Of a DNA stretch of 10,463 nucleotides, positions 5,846-10,463 are shown piece after piece. Location of the stretch: the NCBI GenBank assembly GCA_937967755.1, contig CALBTA010000285.1:1-10463 (forward strand), in the 5' to 3' direction. The first letter of the stretch is position 1; every line of letters starts with the position of its first letter. The position numbers were made by a program, and so were the translations under genes. This stretch comes from an uncultured Planctomycetaceae bacterium. Its GTDB lineage: Bacteria > Planctomycetota > Planctomycetia > Pirellulales > Pirellulaceae. The notes below the pieces were generated by a model, which ran no database searches, was not told the DNA's origin, and saw only the letters and a program-made list of their open reading frames with translations.

Positions 5846-7653
5846 TGCCAGCTTTGCAGCTTTTCGGCCGCGTGTTCGTAGCCGATTTCGATTAGTTCAT
5901 CGAGTGCGTGCCAGTCGCGCAGGCGGAATTTAGTTACCGGCGGTTCGAGGTACAAGTCAACTTGCTTGCGGACCTTCGCGCCGGCGGTCGCCTGCGAAAT
6001 CCATGCGGTTTGCATCAGGATGCTGCCGATACCGGGGACGTTCAGCGTGCGGGCGAAGGGGTTCAACTGGCTGAGCAGGACTTTCCAGGGTGAGATCATG
6101 TCAGGGTAATCGTCGTCAAGCGGCAGCTCGGTATCAGGCGTGACGCTGACGGCGATGACCGGGCCGCGGCCGAGGCCGAGCATGATGTCGGCCGGCAAAT
6201 TGTTCACAACGCCGCCATCGACCAACACTTCCCGCTGGTAAAAAACGGGCGGGCCGAGGCCCGGCACCGCGATGCTCGCCCCAACCCATTGGTGGGCCAG
6301 GCCGCTGGTGTGTGTCATGCCGATCGATTGCGTCAGGTTCGTCGAGCAACAATAAAAAGGCAGCGGGAAATCCTCGATCCGCATTTCGCCGAACAGTTTC
6401 ATCAGCATCCGTTTGTAGCGCCGCCCGCGCAGCAGCGCCATGATCGGTACGGTGTAGTCGTCCAGCGAGCCGCCCGTGATGAACGCGGCCCGGCAGTTGT
6501 CGCGAATTTGCTCCCAAGACCAGCCGGCCGCCGCTTGCGCCGCGACGATTGAACCCATGCTGGTGCCGCCGACCAGATCGATGGGAACGTTCGCTTCTTC
6601 GAGAGCCTTAAGCACACCGATATGTGCGAAGCCGCGAGCGCCGCCGCCACCCATGACCAGCCCGATCGCTTCGCGCGTGAGCATCCGCGCCAGGTGAGCC
6701 AAGTCGCCATCGTGATGCAAGTCGATGTGATGGTGCGCGCCGACTTGCAGCGTATCCAGCCAAGACTGCGTGCCCGCAGGCGACTGTTTGTCGCGGTCGT
6801 ACAGCAACACCAGCTCCGTCCGGCAGGCCGCCTCCTTTCCTTGCGCGAGCAACTGCGCCAGGCCGGCCGAGACATCGCACGTTTGGCAGCCCCGCCCAAC
6901 GATCAACACCAAATCGGCCTGGCGAAGGCAAAGCTTCGTCCACTCCGAAGGTTGCGGTTCGGCGACGTAGACCAACAGGTCGTGTTCCAATTCTTGCTCG
7001 TGCAACCAGCGCGGCACTTCGCGTTCGATGTAACCGGGATCGTTTTCGGCAGCCGTTTGATCGAGGTATTGATCGACCGCGTCGGCGTCCAGCCGCCGGA
7101 CTTTGTGACCGGCGGAGGTCAACGCGCTCGCCAGCCGCGCGGCCAGTTCGACGGTCGGCACACTTTCATCGGCAGGCAGCAACGCAATCGCCGACATCCA
7201 ACCTTGCCCCGGCTGCAGTTCGGGGTGTTGCAGACGGTAGACCATCAGCCGGGCTATGTCGAGCATGGCCACCGGGTTGGTCGCCAGGGCCGCTTCGAAA
7301 CCTTCCTTGGAGAGGCGGAGCAGTTCGGTGTCGCGAACCGCCGCAACGGTTGCCGAACGGGGTTCGCCGGTCAGGATCGCCATCTCGCCCACTAGCTCGC
7401 CGCGGCCCATTTCGCGAACCGTCCGCTGCGTATCGCCATCGGAAATCATCACTCGCAACCGCCCGTAGGCGATCACGTACAGGCAATCGCCGCCATCGCC
7501 CTGGGCGAACAGGGTCTCGCCGCCGCGAATACGCTCGACGGTCATTTGCGACTGCAAGTGCGCCAGCGTCTCGCGCGACAAACGGCTGAAGACCGAAAAG
7601 CCTTCAAGCGTCTCCAACGGCACGCCGGTCGAATGCGGGAAAGAGTCGTTCAT
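5818..7653 (-). CDS. Patatin-like phospholipase with N-terminal cyclic-nucleotide-binding domain
   Basis: This 611-residue protein is probably a serine lipid hydrolase under cyclic-nucleotide control, of the NTE-like CNB-patatin type. Residues about 18-140 are a CNB domain with a full phosphate-binding cassette: GELVGEMAILTGEPRSATVAA (85-105), where E90 and R99 would hold ribose and phosphate. Residues about 150-330 form a Rossmann-like linker (VELAARLASALTSAGHKVRRLDADA, then LVYVAEP and ADLVLIVG) without a Walker A motif. The patatin domain spans about 330-525: oxyanion loop GGGGARG (335-341), nucleophile Ser365 in GGTSMGS, and acid Asp479 in VDGGVVNN, so the catalytic dyad is complete. No signal peptide or clear transmembrane helix is seen. 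It is divergent from the cyclase gene, 169 bases away start to start, and convergent with the DUF1080 gene. The last residues (HEPQGATRG) are encoded by a repeat arm. The substrate lipid is unknown. Confidence 0.93.
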   Translation of the reverse strand: MNDSFPHSTGVPLETLEGFSVFSRLSRETLAHLQSQMTVERIRGGETLFAQGDGGDCLYVIAYGRLRVMISDGDTQRTVREMGRGELVGEMAILTGEPRSATVAAVRDTELLRLSKEGFEAALATNPVAMLDIARLMVYRLQHPELQPGQGWMSAIALLPADESVPTVELAARLASALTSAGHKVRRLDADAVDQYLDQTAAENDPGYIEREVPRWLHEQELEHDLLVYVAEPQPSEWTKLCLRQADLVLIVGRGCQTCDVSAGLAQLLAQGKEAACRTELVLLYDRDKQSPAGTQSWLDTLQVGAHHHIDLHHDGDLAHLARMLTREAIGLVMGGGGARGFAHIGVLKALEEANVPIDLVGGTSMGSIVAAQAAAGWSWEQIRDNCRAAFITGGSLDDYTVPIMALLRGRRYKRMLMKLFGEMRIEDFPLPFYCCSTNLTQSIGMTHTSGLAHQWVGASIAVPGLGPPVFYQREVLVDGGVVNNLPADIMLGLGRGPVIAVSVTPDTELPLDDDYPDMISPWKVLLSQLNPFARTLNVPGIGSILMQTAWISQATAGAKVRKQVDLYLEPPVTKFRLRDWHALDELIEIGYEHAAEKLQSWHEPQGATRG

Positions 7654-7747
7654 CTAGGTAAAGCATATGTCGCTGTGAAACACCCGATTGCGTCCACGCT
7701 CTCCCACGCTCGGCGAGGGCGCGTTAGCATAGTGTGGCACGTAGCAG

Positions 7748-7767
7748 CGGGGGCTTCTAGCCACCGT
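7748..7767. repeat. Solo half of the REP-like element between patatin and cyclase genes
   Basis: This is an exact 20-base copy of the left arm at 2778-2797, including its GGCT-TCT-AGCC mini-hairpin, but with no inverted partner nearby. It lies in the 169-base divergent intergenic region (7654-7822), which otherwise shows no convincing promoter or terminator on either strand. Confidence 0.7.
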
Positions 7768-7822
7768 ATAGTCCGGTCACTTTGTGCCCCGACATGCGGG
7801 TTTCGGAGAACCTCGCCTACAG

Positions 7823-9601
7823 ATGGGAGGCAAACGCTTGTTTCAACTGGTCGCCACCGGCCCAGAAGCGGGGCAGTCGTTCAGTCGTGCTGTGCCAGAG
7901 GGTGCCACGATCCGGCTGGGGCGTGCGCCGCGGGTGGGCTGGCAAGTGCCGTGGGATCTGTACATCTCGCGCGAGCACGCCGATATCCACCTGGCCGAAG
8001 ACAAGCTGCGTGTCGAGTGCATTTCCGAGGCGACCAACCCGGCGTACTACTTGGGGCAGCCGCTGCGCGAATTCGATGTGTCGGTCGGCGAAGAGTTTCG
8101 CATCGGCAAAACGACGTTCAAGCTGACGAAGATTAACTTCTCGACGCCGGCCGAAGGATCGATTGTCGAGCGAACCTTCAGCCGCGTTGACCTGAAAACG
8201 CAGCGTTTCGAAAACGCCGACCACCGCCTGGAAGTGCTGTGTGATTTGCCTTCGGTCATTTCGGTCGCCGATACCGATGAAGAGTTCGGACAAGGGCTGG
8301 TGCGGTTGTTGTTGGCTGGAATTCCGCACGCTTCGGCGGCGGCCGTCGCGCAGTTCGATCTGGATGACGACCCCGATGCCCGTTCGCCCGCGAAGCTGTA
8401 CTGGGATGCGAAGGAAGACGCCAAGATGCGTTTTCGGCCGAGCCACCGGCTGATCAAGGCGGCCCTCGATTCGGGCGAGACGAAACTGCACACTTGGGCC
8501 GAGTCGGACGACGACGACCCGAACTTTACCGTGACGGCCGATCTCGACTGGGCGATCTGCACGCCGATTGTCGAACCGGCTTGCCACGGCTGGTGCCTGT
8601 ACTTAACCGGCAAGTTCAGCAGCGGCATTCGCAGCGAGAAAGATTTGCGCGGCGACGTGCGCTTCGCCGAGTTGATCGCCCAAACCACCGGGGCGATCCG
8701 CAAGGTGCAACGGCTCGAACAACAGCAAACCGGCCTGCGGCAATTCTTTTCGCCCACGGTAATGCGGGCGCTCAGCGGGCCAGATGCGGAGGAACTTCTC
8801 AAGCCGACGCAGCGTGAAATCACCGTGCTGTTCTGCGACATCCGTGGATTTTCGCGGAAGAGCGAAGACTCGGCCGACGACCTGACCGGCTTGATGCAGC
8901 GTACCAGCGAAGCCCTCGGTTTGATGACCCGCGAGATCATCGCCCGCGACGGGGTGATTGCTGATTTTCAAGGCGATGCGGCGCTGGCGTTTTGGGGTTG
9001 GCCGATCGCGCCGGAGGACGGCCCGCTGCCTGCCTGCCGGGCCGCGCTGGCGATTCAACTGGAACTTGAGCAAGCCCGCGACGACCGCGACCACCCGCTG
9101 TCGGGCTTTCGGGTGGGCATCGGCATTGCGCATGGGAAAGCGATCGCCGGCAAGCTTGGCGCGCCCGAACAAGCGAAGGTCGGTGCGCTGGGGCCGGTGG
9201 TCAATTTAGGCGCTCGTCTGGAAACGATGACCAAGCAGCTTGGCGTACAAGTCTTGATCGACGGCCCGACGCTGGAGTTCGTCCGCAAACGCCTGCCGCC
9301 TGAGGAAGGCCGCTGCCGGCGGATGGGAAAGGTGTTGCCTTACGGCGTTTCGACAGCGCTGCAAGTTGCCCATTTGCTTCCGCCCCAGGCGGACGAGCCG
9401 CGGGTCGATGCCGAGGGCATTGGCAACTTCGAGGCAGCGTTCGACGCGGTCGCCCAGGGGGATTGGCCGACCGCCTTGGAACTGCTCGAAAACGTTCCCG
9501 GCCCCGATCGGGCGAAAGATTTTCTGACCGTTTTTATCGCACAAAACAACTACGAACCGCCGCCTGAATGGGACGGGGTAATCAAGTTGCCGCGGAAGTA
9601 G
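7823..9601 (+). CDS. FHA-GAF class III nucleotide cyclase (adenylate/guanylate cyclase family)
   Basis: This 592-residue protein should make a cyclic nucleotide in response to phospho-protein and ligand input. Residues about 4-103 are an FHA phosphothreonine-binding domain: LGR (32-34), SREH (49-52), N72. Residues about 137-290 look like a GAF sensor, then a short helical linker. The class III catalytic domain spans about 330-485: metal ligands Asp339 (FCDIRGF) and Asp385 (FQGDA), transition-state Asn461 and Arg465 (VNLGAR). The base-choosing Lys (KxxGD) is Asp381, and the second specificity position (usually Asp or Thr) appears to be Gly454, so the product is uncertain. Residues about 530-592 form a TPR-like helical tail ending WDGVIKLPRK. 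ATG 7823 was chosen because the FHA fold starts just after it; a GGAG lies 14 bases before. GTG at 7784 would add 13 residues. No membrane segment is seen. CPBP protease follows by 20 bases; the CNB-patatin gene is divergent. Confidence 0.92.
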   Translation: MGGKRLFQLVATGPEAGQSFSRAVPEGATIRLGRAPRVGWQVPWDLYISREHADIHLAEDKLRVECISEATNPAYYLGQPLREFDVSVGEEFRIGKTTFKLTKINFSTPAEGSIVERTFSRVDLKTQRFENADHRLEVLCDLPSVISVADTDEEFGQGLVRLLLAGIPHASAAAVAQFDLDDDPDARSPAKLYWDAKEDAKMRFRPSHRLIKAALDSGETKLHTWAESDDDDPNFTVTADLDWAICTPIVEPACHGWCLYLTGKFSSGIRSEKDLRGDVRFAELIAQTTGAIRKVQRLEQQQTGLRQFFSPTVMRALSGPDAEELLKPTQREITVLFCDIRGFSRKSEDSADDLTGLMQRTSEALGLMTREIIARDGVIADFQGDAALAFWGWPIAPEDGPLPACRAALAIQLELEQARDDRDHPLSGFRVGIGIAHGKAIAGKLGAPEQAKVGALGPVVNLGARLETMTKQLGVQVLIDGPTLEFVRKRLPPEEGRCRRMGKVLPYGVSTALQVAHLLPPQADEPRVDAEGIGNFEAAFDAVAQGDWPTALELLENVPGPDRAKDFLTVFIAQNNYEPPPEWDGVIKLPRK

Positions 9602-9613
9602 ACGCTCTCTTGT

Positions 9614-9617
9614 AGGA
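9614..9617 (+). promoter_or_regulatory. Shine-Dalgarno core supporting a TTG start
   Basis: AGGA sits 4 bases before TTG at 9622. Together with the CPxCG motif encoded immediately after, it favours this rare start codon over the in-frame ATG at 9646. Confidence 0.45.
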
Positions 9618-9621
9618 CGGA

Positions 9622-10377
9622 TTGCCTATCTGCCCGAAATGTGGAATGGACGACATTCGGAACAACACAAGCGAGCCGCCCAAAGCAACTTGGGCATTGA
9701 TCGCGTTGGCCCTATTCTTGCCATCGGCCGTAACCTGGGTCTACTTCATCGCCTTGGCCGACGCGGCCGCGCAAGGGGCGGCGTCCGCAATTGGCAAGGG
9801 AGTGCAGTTCTCGCTGCCGGTGGTCTGGGTCTTTTGGATCTGCCGCCAAAAGCCGCAGTGGCGCTGGCCAGAGATGACTGACCTGTTGTTAGGCTTCGCC
9901 AGCGGCACGGCCATCGCCTTGGCGATGGCCGGTCTGTATTTCTTCTGGATGCGGCATGAGCCGTTATTCATCACGGCGATCGAGCCGATCCGCAATAAGG
10001 TCACCGGGTTCGGCATCGACGCCCTGTGGAAGTACTTGGCGCTAACGGTGTTCTACGCGTTGGTACACTCGCTGCTGGAGGAATATTACTGGCGCTGGTT
10101 CGTCTTCGCACAATTGCGCAAACTTATTCCGCTGACGCCGGCGATTGTCATCAGCAGCATCGCCTTCGCCGCACACCATGTGTTGGTGCTGGGGCACTAC
10201 TTTGGCTACATGTCGGTGCTGACCTGGCTGTTCTCACTCGGCGTCGCCATCGGCGGAGTGATTTGGGCCTGGCAGTTCGAACGAACCGGCCGGCTCTGGG
10301 GCATCTGGCTCAGCCATTTGCTGGTTGACGCCGCAATCTTCCTGATCGGATTGCACCTGATTGGGGATTTGATGTAA
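9622..10377 (+). CDS. CPBP-family intramembrane protease (Abi/CAAX-like)
   Basis: The 251-residue membrane protein carries the three CPBP (Rce1-like) motifs: EEYYWR (E153, E154, R158; EExxxR), FAAHH (F182, H186; FxxxH) and HLLVD (H232, D236; HxxxD), which form the glutamate-type intramembrane active site. Hydrophobic segments lie at about 23-50, 60-74, 87-110, 135-150, 170-190, 195-216 and 226-247. The N-terminus holds one CPKCG pair (C4, C7), half of a zinc ribbon, with no second pair in the protein. Family members cleave near membrane-buried sites and serve in bacteriocin immunity or membrane-protein processing; the substrate here is unknown. The gene begins 20 bases after the cyclase stop, so the two are probably co-transcribed. 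TTG start chosen on the Shine-Dalgarno and the cysteine motif. Confidence 0.9.
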   Translation: MPICPKCGMDDIRNNTSEPPKATWALIALALFLPSAVTWVYFIALADAAAQGAASAIGKGVQFSLPVVWVFWICRQKPQWRWPEMTDLLLGFASGTAIALAMAGLYFFWMRHEPLFITAIEPIRNKVTGFGIDALWKYLALTVFYALVHSLLEEYYWRWFVFAQLRKLIPLTPAIVISSIAFAAHHVLVLGHYFGYMSVLTWLFSLGVAIGGVIWAWQFERTGRLWGIWLSHLLVDAAIFLIGLHLIGDLM

Positions 10378-10400
10378 ACCTGAGGGAGGACGCACCTTCC

Positions 10401-10417
10401 CTCTCCCATTGGGAGGG
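10401..10417 (+). terminator. Weak hairpin after the protease gene
   Basis: CTCCC-ATT-GGGAG (10403-10415) is extended by one wobble and one C-G pair to 7 pairs, 23 bases after the CPBP stop. No T-run follows directly, so it is a poor intrinsic terminator, though its position fits the end of the cyclase-protease unit. Confidence 0.3.
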
Positions 10418-10430
10418 AGCAGCCAACTCG

Positions 10431-10463
10431 CCCTTCTCTCTCCTCTCTCTCTTCTCTCCTCCC
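10431..10463. repeat. Polypyrimidine C/T tract running off the right edge
   Basis: All 33 bases from 10431 to the window end are C or T, mostly CT and CTC units, with rough mirror symmetry. It is simple-sequence DNA in an intergenic position; its full length is unknown because the window ends inside it. Confidence 0.85.

Noticed and set aside
6622..7395. Plus-strand reading frame of 257 residues opposite the patatin gene
   Set aside because: Arg/Gln-rich shadow of a gene whose CNB and patatin motifs are unambiguous on the minus strand.
8047..8940. Minus-strand reading frame of 297 residues inside the cyclase gene
   Set aside because: It is Ser/Arg-rich with no recognisable motif and lies wholly under the well-supported FHA-GAF-cyclase gene.

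Overview
The window looks like a chromosomal segment of a GC-rich planctomycete, most likely of the Pirellulales type. I infer this from the combination of genes rather than from any marker gene: a b6-type cytochrome b next to a Rieske protein with a very long Ala/Pro/Lys-rich N-terminal extension, a secreted DUF1080 protein joined to an alpha/beta hydrolase, an FHA-GAF class III nucleotide cyclase, and palindromic REP-like intergenic repeats. No rRNA, tRNA, CRISPR array, integrase or transposase is visible.

Layout. Positions 1-2421 (minus strand) hold a respiratory quinol:cytochrome c oxidoreductase cluster, transcribed in the order Rieske protein, cytochrome b, then an unrecognised multi-helix membrane protein cut by the left edge. 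A 437-base divergent intergenic region (2422-2858) carries a plausible Rieske promoter, small palindromes and a strong REP-like hairpin. Positions 2859-4148 (plus) encode PurD. Positions 4224-5770 (plus) encode a secreted DUF1080 + alpha/beta-hydrolase protein interrupted by an apparent one-base deletion near 5453. A large hairpin (5782-5845) sits between this gene and the convergent gene on the minus strand, and overlaps the last codons of that gene.

Positions 5818-9601 form the most interesting part. A patatin-like phospholipase with an N-terminal cyclic-nucleotide-binding domain (minus) lies head to head with an FHA-GAF-class III nucleotide cyclase (plus). Both proteins keep their metal, catalytic and phosphate-binding residues, but the two positions of the cyclase that normally choose the base are changed. 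A cyclase beside a cyclic-nucleotide-gated lipid hydrolase suggests a local second-messenger circuit, loosely resembling the cyclase-effector logic of Pycsar/CBASS. It could equally be ordinary signalling. A CPBP-family intramembrane protease follows the cyclase by 20 bases and is probably co-transcribed.

Three palindromic or half-palindromic elements (2778-2826, 5782-5845, 7748-7767) share a CTAGCC(A/G)CCG core and mark three gene boundaries. The right end (10378-10463) holds a weak hairpin and a pure pyrimidine tract running off the window.
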